Below are positions 10,183 through 18,750 of a stretch of DNA of 64,000 nucleotides, in pieces. How positions within the stretch are numbered: the first letter of the stretch is position 1; each line of letters begins with the position of its first letter. The stretch comes from Ammoniphilus sp. YIM 78166 (GTDB taxonomy: Bacteria; Bacillota; Bacilli; Aneurinibacillales; RAOX-1), in NCBI RefSeq assembly GCF_004522215.1, contig NZ_SDLR01000002.1, positions 620,001 to 684,000 on the forward strand. The letters run 5' to 3'. The notes beneath the pieces were generated by a model that had not been told where the DNA came from, made no database searches, and saw only the letters and a list, made by a program, of their open reading frames with translations. The position numbers and the translations under genes are program-made.

Positions 10183-12119
10183 TTGGTAAGCGCCTAGGCG
10201 GTCGATATGAAGTGGAGCAGCGGATTGGCGGAGGCGGCATGGCCGTCGTTTATAAAGCCCATGATAATTTGTTAAACCGCACCGTTGCACTTAAGATCCT
10301 CCGATCCCAATTTGGGCATGATGATGATTTTATTGGTCGATTTCGTCGGGAGGCTCAAGCGGCTGCTTCACTATCCCATCCCAATGTAGTCAATGTGTAT
10401 GATGTAGGGGAAGAGGATGATATCCAATACATCGTAATGGAATATGTTGAGGGCTTAACCTTAAAAGAGCTGATTACGCAACAAGGAAAATTGCAACTAG
10501 ATGAAGCGATCCATATTGCCATACAGATTTGTGATGCACTTGAACACGCCCATCATAATCATATTATTCATCGGGATATCAAGCCGCACAACATTCTGAT
10601 CGGGCCGCGAAGACGCGTAAAGGTAACAGATTTTGGCATTGCCCGTGCAGTGACCTCTGCCACGATCACCCATACTGGTTCGGTGATTGGATCGGTTCAT
10701 TATTTCTCTCCTGAACAAGCAAGGGGAGGAATTAGCGGGGAAAAATCGGATATCTATTCTTTAGGAGTTGTTATCTACGAGATGGTTACGGGGCAGGTTC
10801 CCTTTTCCGGAGATTCGCCGATTAGTGTAGCACTGAAGCATCTCCAGGAAAATATCGTCCCCCCTCGAGAGCTAAATCCCGAACTTCCCCAAAGCGTAGA
10901 AAATGTGATTCTTCGTGCTTTGGTAAAGGATCCTTTGCACCGCTATCAATCTGCTAGGGATATGCAAATGGACCTCAAAACCTGCTTAGACCCGAATCGC
11001 CTGAATGAGCCTCCTTTCGTAGTGGAGCACGACGATGAGGAAGCAACGCGGATCATTCCTGCTATTACGCCGGAAATGATGAAACAGATGGAAGGTAGAC
11101 AAATCGAGGACGAGGACGATGATGACGGCAGGCCTCGTCGCGACGCTGTCACCGAAGCCAAGCCCCGAAAGTGGATCAAATCGCTAGCCTGGATAAGTTT
11201 CCTGTCGGCTTTTTTTGTGATCGCGCTCTATGGATTTAATTACTTAATTGGGATCTTTTATGTTCCCGAAGTGGTAACCCCTCGTGTCGAAAGGATGTAC
11301 TTAGAAGAAGCGATTAAGGTCCTTAATGAAAAAGACCTGAATTACGTGATCCAGGAGCGCTTTAACGATGAAGTGCCCAAAGATATGGTGATCCGTCAAA
11401 CTCCCCCCCCCAGCATGAGGGTGAAACAAAAATCGGAAATTACGCTTTTCGTCAGCAAAGGCCAGCAAGAGATTGCGATGCCGGACCTCGTAGGGTTACC
11501 AGAGCGGCATATTGAGCTGCAGGTGGAGAAATTTGCAAATGTTAAGATTGAACGTAAACCGAGCAATGATTACGCCAGTGGAATCGTGATGAATCAAGAG
11601 CCTTCTGCCGGAGAAATGGTGATTCCCTCCCAAACGAATGTCCTAATTCAGATCAGTACGGGGAAACAAACGGTGCTCGTACCTGACCTGCAAGGACTGA
11701 CAGTGGACCAGGCAGAGGCAGCACTAGCTAGAGCAGGCCTGAAGAAAGGCAGAGTCAAGCTTGAGGCGAGTTACCTCAAAGAAGGAACGATCTTTCGGCA
11801 ATATCCCTTCCAGGCGGGCAGCCAAGCTTCACCTGGAGCAGAGATTGAACTGGGCGTAAGCAGTGGTTTTCCGCCAGATGCCAAGGTCGTCTCTGAACCG
11901 GTACTCGTCTTGCTTGGTGATCAGCCCTCGGCAGATATTATGATCCAAGTATCTGATGCTCGCGGAAAAGAGATTGAATTGGTACGCAAGACCATTCGCC
12001 AATCGGATACGTTTGATGTGGAGGTTGTCCTGTCTCCGTCCCAGGATGCCACCATCACGATATACAAAGATGGAAGTTTACTGGAAAAACGGAATATCCA
12101 ATATGTGGATGTTCCTTGA
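10179..12119 (+). CDS. prkC: PASTA-domain Ser/Thr protein kinase
   Basis: A membrane kinase sensing cell-wall fragments. The cytosolic kinase domain has the glycine loop IGGGGMAVVYKAHD (17-29), Lys39 in VALK, HRDIKPHN near 131-138 and the DFG near 151-153. An acidic juxtamembrane linker (EDEDDDDG) leads to a single transmembrane helix at about 334-357. Three extracellular PASTA repeats follow (about 360-570), then a roughly 75-residue C-terminal domain. Codons for the PPP in the first PASTA contain nine consecutive C at 11403-11411, which could slip. Length is 646 residues and the frame is intact. Overlaps prpC by four bases. Confidence 0.96.
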   Translation: MIGKRLGGRYEVEQRIGGGGMAVVYKAHDNLLNRTVALKILRSQFGHDDDFIGRFRREAQAAASLSHPNVVNVYDVGEEDDIQYIVMEYVEGLTLKELITQQGKLQLDEAIHIAIQICDALEHAHHNHIIHRDIKPHNILIGPRRRVKVTDFGIARAVTSATITHTGSVIGSVHYFSPEQARGGISGEKSDIYSLGVVIYEMVTGQVPFSGDSPISVALKHLQENIVPPRELNPELPQSVENVILRALVKDPLHRYQSARDMQMDLKTCLDPNRLNEPPFVVEHDDEEATRIIPAITPEMMKQMEGRQIEDEDDDDGRPRRDAVTEAKPRKWIKSLAWISFLSAFFVIALYGFNYLIGIFYVPEVVTPRVERMYLEEAIKVLNEKDLNYVIQERFNDEVPKDMVIRQTPPPSMRVKQKSEITLFVSKGQQEIAMPDLVGLPERHIELQVEKFANVKIERKPSNDYASGIVMNQEPSAGEMVIPSQTNVLIQISTGKQTVLVPDLQGLTVDQAEAALARAGLKKGRVKLEASYLKEGTIFRQYPFQAGSQASPGAEIELGVSSGFPPDAKVVSEPVLVLLGDQPSADIMIQVSDARGKEIELVRKTIRQSDTFDVEVVLSPSQDATITIYKDGSLLEKRNIQYVDVP

Positions 12120-12136
12120 CGCACAGGAGGATAGGC

Positions 12137-13006
12137 ATGCCTGAAGGTAGGATTATCAAGGCATTAAGTGGTTTTTATTATGTACTCGATGGGGATACCA
12201 TTTGGCAATGCAGGGCCAGAGGTCTTTTTAAGAAAAAAGGGATTACCCCTTTAGTGGGCGACTGGGTGACTTATGATCAGGAGAATAATCAAGAGGGGTA
12301 TGTTCAAACAATTGATGACCGTTCCACGGAACTAGTTCGCCCACCCATCGCCAATGTAGATCAAGCGATTCTGGTATTCTCGTTAGCTCAGCCTGCTATG
12401 AGTCACTTATTATTGGATAAGTTTCTCGTCCATACTGAATCAGCTGGGATTCAGAGCATCATCTGCTTGTCGAAGGCGGATCTGCTGGATGACGGGATCG
12501 ATCAAGTAGAGCAGCTGTATCGAGGGATAGGCTATGAAGTACTTGTGACAAGTAAGGAATCACCACAAGGAATCAAAGAGCTTAGAGAAATGCTCAAAGG
12601 ACGTATTTCCGTTCTAGCCGGTCAATCTGGAGTGGGGAAATCCACATTACTGAACGCCTTGTTGCCTGGGGTCAATCTTCAAACCGGAGAAGTCAGTGAA
12701 AGACTTAGGAGAGGGAAGCATACGACTCGGCATGTAGAACTGATACCGGTTGATGGCGGGTTTGTGGCCGATACGCCTGGGTTTAGTCAGCTTGATTTTT
12801 TTGAAATTACACCAGAGGAATTAAGCCACTATTTTATCGAAATGAGGCCCTTTATCCCAGAGTGTAAGTTTAGGGGATGCACGCATTTAAGTGAACCCCA
12901 ATGCGCGGTAAGATCTGCGCTGGAAGAGGGAAAGATCCCTGCTTCACGCTACGAAAGCTACAAACAGTTTATTGAAGAGATAAAGGACAAAAAGCGGAGG
13001 TACTAA
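12137..13006 (+). CDS. rsgA: ribosome small-subunit biogenesis GTPase RsgA (CpgA)
   Basis: A circularly permuted GTPase that matures the 30S subunit. An N-terminal OB fold (GRIIKALSGFYYVLD onward) is followed by the G4 motif LSKAD before the G1 loop GQSGVGKST (near 161-169) and then DTPGF. This is the permuted G4-G1-G3 order. A C-terminal zinc module follows, with cysteines in CKFRGCTH and QCAV. I chose the ATG at 12137 because AGGAGG lies seven bases upstream; the longer in-frame TTG overlaps prkC. The product is 289 residues. rpe follows after three bases. Confidence 0.96.
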   Translation: MPEGRIIKALSGFYYVLDGDTIWQCRARGLFKKKGITPLVGDWVTYDQENNQEGYVQTIDDRSTELVRPPIANVDQAILVFSLAQPAMSHLLLDKFLVHTESAGIQSIICLSKADLLDDGIDQVEQLYRGIGYEVLVTSKESPQGIKELREMLKGRISVLAGQSGVGKSTLLNALLPGVNLQTGEVSERLRRGKHTTRHVELIPVDGGFVADTPGFSQLDFFEITPEELSHYFIEMRPFIPECKFRGCTHLSEPQCAVRSALEEGKIPASRYESYKQFIEEIKDKKRRY

Positions 13007-13009
13007 TAT

Positions 13010-13666
13010 ATGCAAAGACCCATAATCATTGCCCCTTCGATCCTATCCGCTGATTTTTCCAAATTGGGAGAAGAGATTCGTGAGGTAGAGCAAGGGGGAG
13101 CCGACTATATTCACGTGGATGTTATGGATGGTCATTTTGTACCTAATATCACCATCGGCCCTTTAGTCGTGCAAGCCATTCGACCACACACCAAGCTTCC
13201 ACTCGATGTTCATTTAATGATTGAAGCTCCTGACCGTTACATCCCTGAATTCGCTAAACAAGGAGCAGATATCATTACCGTTCACCAAGAAGCCTGCACG
13301 CATCTGCATCGAACGATCCATCTTATCAAGGAGTACGGTGCCAAGGCCGGAGTCGTACTCAACCCAGCCACGCCTATCATGACCATTGAGCCTATTCTAG
13401 AAGACCTTGACATGGTTTTACTGATGACGGTGAATCCAGGGTTTGGCGGACAAAAATTTATCCCTAGCGTGTTGCCGAAAATCAGACAACTGAGGCAGTT
13501 GCTCAATGATCGCGGACTTCATCAGGTAGATATAGAAGTCGATGGGGGAGTGACAGCGGAGACGGCTAGATGGGTAATAGAAGCGGGGGCTAATGTATTG
13601 GTGGCAGGCAGCGCTATTTATAACCAGACGGATCGGAAAGCGGCTATTGAAGCGATTAGAGGATAG
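13010..13666 (+). CDS. rpe: ribulose-phosphate 3-epimerase
   Basis: Interconverts ribulose 5-phosphate and xylulose 5-phosphate in the pentose phosphate pathway. TIM-barrel motifs are all present: [23 protein letters not shown] (metal-binding H and D), [24 protein letters not shown] and EVDGGVT. Length is 218 residues, typical. It is the last gene of the priA-to-rpe run before a strong terminator. In B. subtilis the next gene would be thiN, which is not found here. Confidence 0.96.
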   Translation: MQRPIIIAPSILSADFSKLGEEIREVEQGGADYIHVDVMDGHFVPNITIGPLVVQAIRPHTKLPLDVHLMIEAPDRYIPEFAKQGADIITVHQEACTHLHRTIHLIKEYGAKAGVVLNPATPIMTIEPILEDLDMVLLMTVNPGFGGQKFIPSVLPKIRQLRQLLNDRGLHQVDIEVDGGVTAETARWVIEAGANVLVAGSAIYNQTDRKAAIEAIRG

Positions 13667-13674
13667 GGATATAC

Positions 13675-13718
13675 AAGAAAAAAGAGTGAGATCTCGCAAG
13701 AGAGTCTCACTCTTTTTT
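13675..13718. terminator. intrinsic terminator after rpe
   Basis: A long stem (AAAAAAGAGTGAGA against TCTCACTCTTTTTT, with one bulge) around a GCAA loop. It has a T-tract on the plus strand and an A-tract upstream, so it may work in both directions, for rpe and for the converging minus-strand gene. Confidence 0.8.
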
Positions 13719-13796
13719 GGCAGATAAGAATTTATAAGATATCTAGAATTCTACATCTGCATAAGGGCAACTAGGCTGTAGCCAAGTTTTCTTTAT

Positions 13797-14219
13797 CTAT
13801 GCGTTTTGAGGCTCTTTTTGCCAGAAGCCCTCGTACACTTCTGTTTTCTCTTGCTCACTTAACATGCGGAAGCCATGCGTTACGAAGAACTCTTGCAGGG
13901 CTGCATCAATGGAACTGGCATAGATAGGCTTCTGGAGAATATAGGACTCATACTTGAGAAATTCAAGGCAGCGAGTGGCATCCGGCATCGCTTTTGGGCT
14001 GACATGAAGCTCGGCTAAATCTATATGGCGGTGGTACAGCTGATAATGTAGTTCAAAATGATCGTTAATCACCGTAATTAAACCGTCGTGATTAGAAGTA
14101 AATTGCCCCTGAATCGTTTTGACGAATTGCTTTATTCTATTCCTTTGAAAATACTGCGGAAAAATGACCATATTCGACTTGTGAATGGGTGGGGGGGTGA
14201 AAAGGCCCGCTTGTCCCAT
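13797..14219 (-). CDS. hypothetical protein of unknown family
   Basis: A 140-residue product I do not recognise. The start is well supported: AAGGAGGG lies seven bases before the ATG on the minus strand. The protein is soluble-looking, with no signal peptide or membrane helix, many aromatic residues, a proline patch TPPP at residues 8-11 and a C-terminal segment EFFVTHGFRMLSEQEK. That segment vaguely recalls the end of GNAT acetyltransferases, but no acetyl-CoA loop is visible, so I make no functional claim. It occupies the place between rpe and spoVM where B. subtilis has thiN. Seven consecutive C encode part of the proline patch. Confidence 0.7.
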   Translation of the reverse strand: MGQAGLFTPPPIHKSNMVIFPQYFQRNRIKQFVKTIQGQFTSNHDGLITVINDHFELHYQLYHRHIDLAELHVSPKAMPDATRCLEFLKYESYILQKPIYASSIDAALQEFFVTHGFRMLSEQEKTEVYEGFWQKEPQNA

Positions 14220-14490
14220 GTTGAACCCTCCTTTTCCTTATCCTTATTAGCCCATAAGTTAGGCTGTATGAAATCCTTACTTTAACCATATGAACAGAGA
14301 TAACGACGTAGAACAGGATTTTAATAGGCTCAAAAAGAATTTAGGAACATTTCTGGCCGGGTCTTGAATATACTTTACTAAATGTTAATTGTTCATCGAT
14401 CCATAGGGAATCTCAAGGGGGTCAATGGATTCTTTACAGGATGGCTGATGACGGTGAATGAACTTAACTAGGAGGTAAGGAGGGGCAGTC
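14220..14490. other. intergenic region between the hypothetical gene and spoVM
   Basis: This divergent spacer holds the ribosome site of the minus-strand hypothetical gene at its left end and the spoVM site (AGGAGGTAAGGAGG, from 14470) at its right end. A TTGAAT-like box near 14367 lies in AT-rich DNA. I could not recognise a convincing sigma-E promoter, although spoVM is sigma-E dependent in B. subtilis. Confidence 0.4.
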
Positions 14491-14571
14491 ATGAAATTTT
14501 ATACGATCAAGCTTCCGAAGTTTATAGGCGGTATGGTTAAGGTGGTACTGGGGGCTTTTAAGAAGAAATAA
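14491..14571 (+). CDS. spoVM: stage V sporulation protein SpoVM
   Basis: A 26-residue amphipathic peptide, MKFYTIKLPKFIGGMVKVVL followed by GAFKKK. It matches B. subtilis SpoVM in length and in the MKFYTIKLPKF start with a central glycine pair and basic C-terminus. SpoVM recognises the convex forespore membrane and recruits the SpoIVA coat basement layer. A doubled purine-rich ribosome site precedes the ATG. Its place just before rpmB is as in B. subtilis. This is direct evidence that the organism forms endospores. Confidence 0.95.
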   Translation: MKFYTIKLPKFIGGMVKVVLGAFKKK

Positions 14572-14591
14572 TGACACAAAAGCTTTCAAAA

Positions 14592-14670
14592 GGGAGGATA
14601 GGCATCTTTTTATATTATAGGGTATGTACCTCCCTAAAACTAAAAAGAGCACCTAAACAGGTGCTCTTTT
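14592..14670. terminator. terminator region between spoVM and rpmB
   Basis: Two hairpins: AGGGAGG pairing with CCTCCCT (about 14592-14637), then a 12-base perfect stem AAAAGAGCACCT / AGGTGCTCTTTT with an AAAC loop (14643-14670). The second has T-runs in both directions and can serve convergent spoVM and rpmB. Confidence 0.75.
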
Positions 14671-14683
14671 AGCATTCTATAAA

Positions 14684-14872
14684 TTAAACACGGGTTACTT
14701 TACCGGATTTAAGAGCCTTTGCACTTACATAAACGCGCTTTGGTTTACCATCAACCAAGATGCGCACTTTTTGAACGTTAACGCCCCAAGAACGCTTAGA
14801 TGCGCGATTGGAGTGGCTTCTTTTATTTCCAGTTCCAGCTTTTTTACCAGTTACAAAACATACGCGTGCCAT
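14684..14872 (-). CDS. rpmB: 50S ribosomal protein L28
   Basis: A 62-residue L28 with the family core [20 protein letters not shown] and the C-terminal [14 protein letters not shown] chose the ATG at 14872 ([11 protein letters not shown]) because AGGGAGGTGG precedes it; an ATG nine bases upstream would add MEK. It has one cysteine and lacks the CxxC pair, so it is the zinc-free type. It is monocistronic and transcribed against its neighbours, with its own promoter, as in B. subtilis. Confidence 0.96.
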   Translation of the reverse strand: MARVCFVTGKKAGTGNKRSHSNRASKRSWGVNVQKVRILVDGKPKRVYVSAKALKSGKVTRV

Positions 14873-14921
14873 TTTTTCCACCTCCCTGATACAACACCAT
14901 CAGTAAAAGAAATACTAAAAC

Positions 14922-14950
14922 ATAATAACATATCCCTCTACTTTACGCAA
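14922..14950 (-). promoter_or_regulatory. sigma-A promoter for rpmB
   Basis: On the minus strand TTGCGT (14950-14945) and TATTAT (14927-14922) are separated by 17 bases, about 50 bases upstream of the rpmB start. Confidence 0.65.
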
Positions 14951-15048
14951 TATAGAATAGAAGAATTGAATGGTGTAAGCCTTTCAAATGCAGGAAGTTT
15001 GTAGTAAAATGGATAACAATCCACTCCCATGCAAAGGAGATTTACGCG

Positions 15049-15411
15049 ATGACAGTAGAAATCAACACCTCACTAGGAAGAATTGACGTATCGAATGACG
15101 TAATTGCAACAATAGCCGGAGGTGCAGCAGTAGACTGTTATGGTTTAGTTGGCATGGCCTCTAGGAAAGCGTTAAAAGATGGCTTTACGGAACTGCTTGG
15201 AAAAGAAAACCTCAGCCGCGGTGTAAATGTAAAGGATCAAGAGGGTCCAATCGAAATTGATTTATATATTATTGTTAGTTATGGAGTGAAGATCTCCGAA
15301 GTAGCTCATAATGTTCAAAGTAAAGTCAAGTACACCCTAAATCAAACCCTAGGCCTTGATGTTGCAGCAGTAAATGTATTTGTACAAGGTGTGAGAGTGT
15401 CCGAAGCGTAG
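15049..15411 (+). CDS. Asp23/Gls24-family protein (YloU-like)
   Basis: A 120-residue Asp23/Gls24 envelope stress-response family protein, the counterpart of B. subtilis YloU. Family features visible are the N-terminal segment SLGRIDVSNDVIATIAGGAA, the GLVGMASRK motif and the C-terminal VNVFVQGVRV. No signal peptide or membrane helix is seen. Relatives are small, abundant, membrane-associated or cytosolic proteins linked to envelope stress; the exact function is unsettled. AAAGGAG precedes the ATG. It is followed 22 bases later by fakA, a conserved pairing. Confidence 0.93.
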   Translation: MTVEINTSLGRIDVSNDVIATIAGGAAVDCYGLVGMASRKALKDGFTELLGKENLSRGVNVKDQEGPIEIDLYIIVSYGVKISEVAHNVQSKVKYTLNQTLGLDVAAVNVFVQGVRVSEA

Positions 15412-15433
15412 ACCAGGAGGTACGGCAATTGAC

Positions 15434-17104
15434 ATGAAAGAACTTAATGCAAAAGAGTTAACGAAAATGTATCTGACTGGGGCAGCCACCCTTTCTCGCC
15501 ATGCGGCTAAAGTGGATGCCCTGAACGTGTTTCCTGTTCCAGACGGAGATACCGGCACCAATATGAATTTGACCATGACTTCCGGAGTGGCAGAACTCCG
15601 GAAACAGCCTTCGGTCCACGCAGGAAGAGTAGCTCAAAGTTTATCTAAGGGGTTGCTCATGGGCGCAAGAGGGAATTCAGGCGTTATCTTGTCGCAGATC
15701 TTCCGAGGCTTCGCCAAGGCCGTTGGAGATCAGGAAACCATCAATGCGGCACAATTTGCTCAAGCTTTAACTCAGGGTGTTTCCAAGGCGTATGATGCCG
15801 TCATGAAGCCTGTAGAAGGAACGATTCTTACAGTAGCTAAAGATGCGGCTGCCGGAGCAGAAAGAGCAGCGAGAAAGTCTGAAGATGTCTTGGTTGTGCT
15901 GAAGGCTGCTGTAGATGCTGCTGAAGAGTCACTGTCTCGTACTCCCGACCTGCTGCCGGTCCTTAAGGAAGTAGGTGTTGTGGATTCTGGGGGACAAGGA
16001 CTCGTCTATATCTATAGTGGTTTTTACCAAGCCTTAACGGGCGAGGAACAAGTTGAGAAAGAGACGAAGCTTTCTGAGGATGCTGTTGACTTGCAAGAGT
16101 TTTCTCAAGCCAAGGCCCAGATTCACCTGAAAACCGAAGATATCCAATATGGTTATTGCACTGAATTCCTAGTAAGGCTCAACAATCAGCTTCCCTTTCA
16201 ACAAGGAAGATTCCGTGAAGATATGAGTCGGTTTGGGGATTCTTTGCTTGTTGTGGCTGACGAGGACTTAGTAAAAATACATATTCACAGCGAACAGCCG
16301 GGGGATGTCTTAAGCTTCGGACAACGATACGGGGAACTTATTGGCATTAAAATTGAAAATATGAGAGAACAGCATGCTCATATCCTGTCTGAGGAAGAAG
16401 ATGATGAACCGTCTATCGAATCTCCAACTGCAGGGCGTAGACCTCGTCACCCGATTGGAGTTGTTGCCGTAGTGATGGGAGAAGGAATCTCGGAAATTTT
16501 CAAGAGTCTTGGCGTCGATGAGGTGGTAGTTGGCGGCCAATCCATGAATCCGAGCACCGAAGATCTTGTCAAAGCAGCCTCGCGCGTTCAAGCCGATCAT
16601 ATCCTTTTTCTACCTAATAATAAGAATGTTATTATGGCCGCTGAACAGGCACGTCAAATGCTTGACACCCCATCCTCGGTGATCCCAAGCCGTTCGATTC
16701 CTCAAGGAATGGCGGCGATGCTAGGGTTTAGGATGGACGAGTCTGCCGAGGTCAATCAGGAGGAAATGACAAAAGCACTTAGTCTAGTTAAGACAGGGCA
16801 AGTCACCTTTGCCGTTCGAGATACCAAGCTCGACCAAATCGACATCAGAGAGGGCGATTATCTTGGGTTAGCCAATGGTGAAATCGTAGCAACGGCTCCT
16901 TCAGTCATGGAGGCGGCGAAACACCTGCTGGCTAAAATGCTCGAAGAATCAGATGAGATTGTAACCATCCTGTATGGCGAGGATATTACGGCTGAGCAAG
17001 CACACGCCTTGCAGGAGCATCTGCAAGACCAGCATCCTGAGCTTGAAGTAGAGTGCTACGCAGGGGGACAACCTCTTTATTCGTTTATATTTTCGGTTGA
17101 ATAG
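15434..17104 (+). CDS. fakA: fatty acid kinase catalytic subunit, DAK2 domain (FakA/YloV)
   Basis: Phosphorylates fatty acids held by a FakB/DegV protein so that host or medium fatty acids can enter phospholipid synthesis. The N-terminal DhaL-like ATP-binding domain shows NVFPVPDGDTGTNMNLTM and the glycine-rich KGLLMGARGNSGVILSQI. The middle and C-terminal DAK1-like domain (from about residue 330) has MGEGISEIFKSLG. At 556 residues it is full length. The gene next door is a degV homologue, the expected fatty-acid-carrying partner. PlsX in this window (34.2 kb) uses the same acyl-phosphate intermediate. Confidence 0.93.
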   Translation: MKELNAKELTKMYLTGAATLSRHAAKVDALNVFPVPDGDTGTNMNLTMTSGVAELRKQPSVHAGRVAQSLSKGLLMGARGNSGVILSQIFRGFAKAVGDQETINAAQFAQALTQGVSKAYDAVMKPVEGTILTVAKDAAAGAERAARKSEDVLVVLKAAVDAAEESLSRTPDLLPVLKEVGVVDSGGQGLVYIYSGFYQALTGEEQVEKETKLSEDAVDLQEFSQAKAQIHLKTEDIQYGYCTEFLVRLNNQLPFQQGRFREDMSRFGDSLLVVADEDLVKIHIHSEQPGDVLSFGQRYGELIGIKIENMREQHAHILSEEEDDEPSIESPTAGRRPRHPIGVVAVVMGEGISEIFKSLGVDEVVVGGQSMNPSTEDLVKAASRVQADHILFLPNNKNVIMAAEQARQMLDTPSSVIPSRSIPQGMAAMLGFRMDESAEVNQEEMTKALSLVKTGQVTFAVRDTKLDQIDIREGDYLGLANGEIVATAPSVMEAAKHLLAKMLEESDEIVTILYGEDITAEQAHALQEHLQDQHPELEVECYAGGQPLYSFIFSVE

Positions 17105-17124
17105 CATAAAAGACAGGGGGCGGC

Positions 17125-17985
17125 ATGATGGCTCAGATTTGCATTGTTACGGACAGTACAGCAGATATCCCTCGGGAGCTGGCAGAAGAATGGGGCATTC
17201 ATATTGTTCCTTTGCGTGTGCATATGGCTGGCGAAACTTATCTTGATGGCATAGACATTACCCCATCCGAGTTTTTTACAAAGCTGGGTCAAGTTCACCA
17301 ATTTCCTACAACGTCACAGCCATCTCCAGCGGATTTTGAACAACTGTACCTCGATCTTGCCCATATGTATGGCCGGGATGTTCAGATTCTATCCATTCAT
17401 TTGTCCAGCGCATTAAGCGGAACCGTACAATCGGCAAACCTCGCAAGTAAAATGATCGAACCGCAGCTGGATATTACGGTGATTGATTCCAAGAAAGCTG
17501 CATATTTGCTTGGCATGATGGTAGTCGAAGCGGCCAAAGCAGTAAAAGAAGGAAAGACGAAGGAAGAATGCATTGCACTCTTGGCGCGTATGATTGAAGG
17601 ACAGAAGGAATTTTTTGTTGTGGACACATTGACCTACCTGCAAAAGGGAGGAAGGATTGGAAAGGCGCAAGCTCTAATTGGTACAATCCTGAACGTAAAA
17701 CCTATTCTCTCCCTTAATGCTCACGGAGAGGTTTTCCCCTTCGATAAGGTAAGAGGAAAAAAGAAAGCGATCGTAAGGATTCTTGAAGAGTTAAAAGAAT
17801 ATGCAGGGAATCAAGAAGTCATTGTTTCGATACTTTATGCCATGAACCTCGAAGAAGCAATGGAACTAAAAGAACAAATTACTCAGTCCTTCAACACCAC
17901 GGATATTACACTATCGGAGATTGGGCCTGTCATTGGTGCGCATGTCGGTCCGAATGTATTGGCTGTTTGTATGTATAAAGTTTAG
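17125..17985 (+). CDS. DegV-family fatty-acid-binding protein (FakB-like)
   Basis: A 286-residue DegV protein. Members bind a single fatty acid in a deep pocket and present it to FakA. The signature VTDSTADIP (near residues 7-15), the TSQPSPADF segment, the LSSALSGT loop and the VDTLTYLQKGGRIGKAQ motif are all present. ATG codons at 17125 and 17128 are both possible after AGGGGGCGG. Its position directly after fakA supports the FakB role, though bacteria often carry several DegV proteins with different acyl preferences. Confidence 0.93.
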   Translation: MMAQICIVTDSTADIPRELAEEWGIHIVPLRVHMAGETYLDGIDITPSEFFTKLGQVHQFPTTSQPSPADFEQLYLDLAHMYGRDVQILSIHLSSALSGTVQSANLASKMIEPQLDITVIDSKKAAYLLGMMVVEAAKAVKEGKTKEECIALLARMIEGQKEFFVVDTLTYLQKGGRIGKAQALIGTILNVKPILSLNAHGEVFPFDKVRGKKKAIVRILEELKEYAGNQEVIVSILYAMNLEEAMELKEQITQSFNTTDITLSEIGPVIGAHVGPNVLAVCMYKV

Positions 17986-17993
17986 ATGGGCGG

Positions 17994-18030
17994 GAAGGAA
18001 GGGCAACACACACCTTCCTTCTTCTTGTTT
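17994..18030 (+). terminator. intrinsic terminator after degV
   Basis: GAAGGAAGG and CCTTCCTTC pair perfectly around a ten-base loop, followed by TTCTTGTTTTT. It separates the fak unit from sdaAB. Confidence 0.75.
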
Positions 18031-18059
18031 TTGCATTTATTGGAGAGGAGAATCCTTAG

Positions 18060-18728
18060 ATGAAGTATCGTTCGGTCTTTGATATCATCGGACCTATTAT
18101 GATAGGGCCTTCTAGCTCTCATACGGCGGGCGCAGCGAGAATCGGATTGATCGCCCGCAATTTATTTTCAGGGAACCCTAAGACAGCCCATATCGTTTTT
18201 CTAGGCTCTTTCGCTAAGACGTTTAAGGGTCATGGAACAGATATTGCTATTGTAGGAGGAATTCTCGGCTTTAATACCTTCGATAAAAGGATCGTAGATT
18301 CTTTTGATTGGGCAAAGAAGATCGGAGTTCAGGTTCAGATTAGTGTATCGGAAGTGATTCCGAATCACCCGAATACGGCTCAAATTACGCTATCAAGCGA
18401 CCAGGAGACCATGACCATTGAAGGGATCTCCATAGGCGGCGGGAAAATGGAAATCACTTCGATTAATGGGTACTCCCTGCGCATAACAGGAGAAGGTCCG
18501 ACGATACTCATTTGGCACGAAGATCGTTACGGGCTGGTAGCGGCCGTTTCTCATGTGCTTGCTAAGCATCAAGTCAATATTGGGTATATGGAAATGGCAA
18601 GAAAAGAAAAAGGGTCGGAGTCCCTCATGGTAATAGAAATTGACCAGCCTATTGCAGACGACGTGCGTAGGGAAATCGAAGCCTTGGCACATATTAAGAA
18701 AGTTACAGTCCTTAATCCGTTGGATTAA
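18060..18728 (+). CDS. sdaAB: L-serine dehydratase, iron-sulphur-dependent, beta subunit
   Basis: Together with SdaAA this converts L-serine to pyruvate and ammonia. The N-terminal domain has FDIIGPIMIGPSSSHTAGAAR, the family signature. The C-terminal 70 residues form an ACT regulatory domain (from about 150, LIWHEDRYGLVAAVSHVLA). At 222 residues it fits Bacillus-type two-subunit enzymes. sdaAA follows 22 bases downstream. Pyruvate made here would feed the pyruvate dehydrogenase encoded nearby. Confidence 0.95.
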   Translation: MKYRSVFDIIGPIMIGPSSSHTAGAARIGLIARNLFSGNPKTAHIVFLGSFAKTFKGHGTDIAIVGGILGFNTFDKRIVDSFDWAKKIGVQVQISVSEVIPNHPNTAQITLSSDQETMTIEGISIGGGKMEITSINGYSLRITGEGPTILIWHEDRYGLVAAVSHVLAKHQVNIGYMEMARKEKGSESLMVIEIDQPIADDVRREIEALAHIKKVTVLNPLD

Positions 18729-18750
18729 GCAGCAAAGAGGAGTGAGTGAA

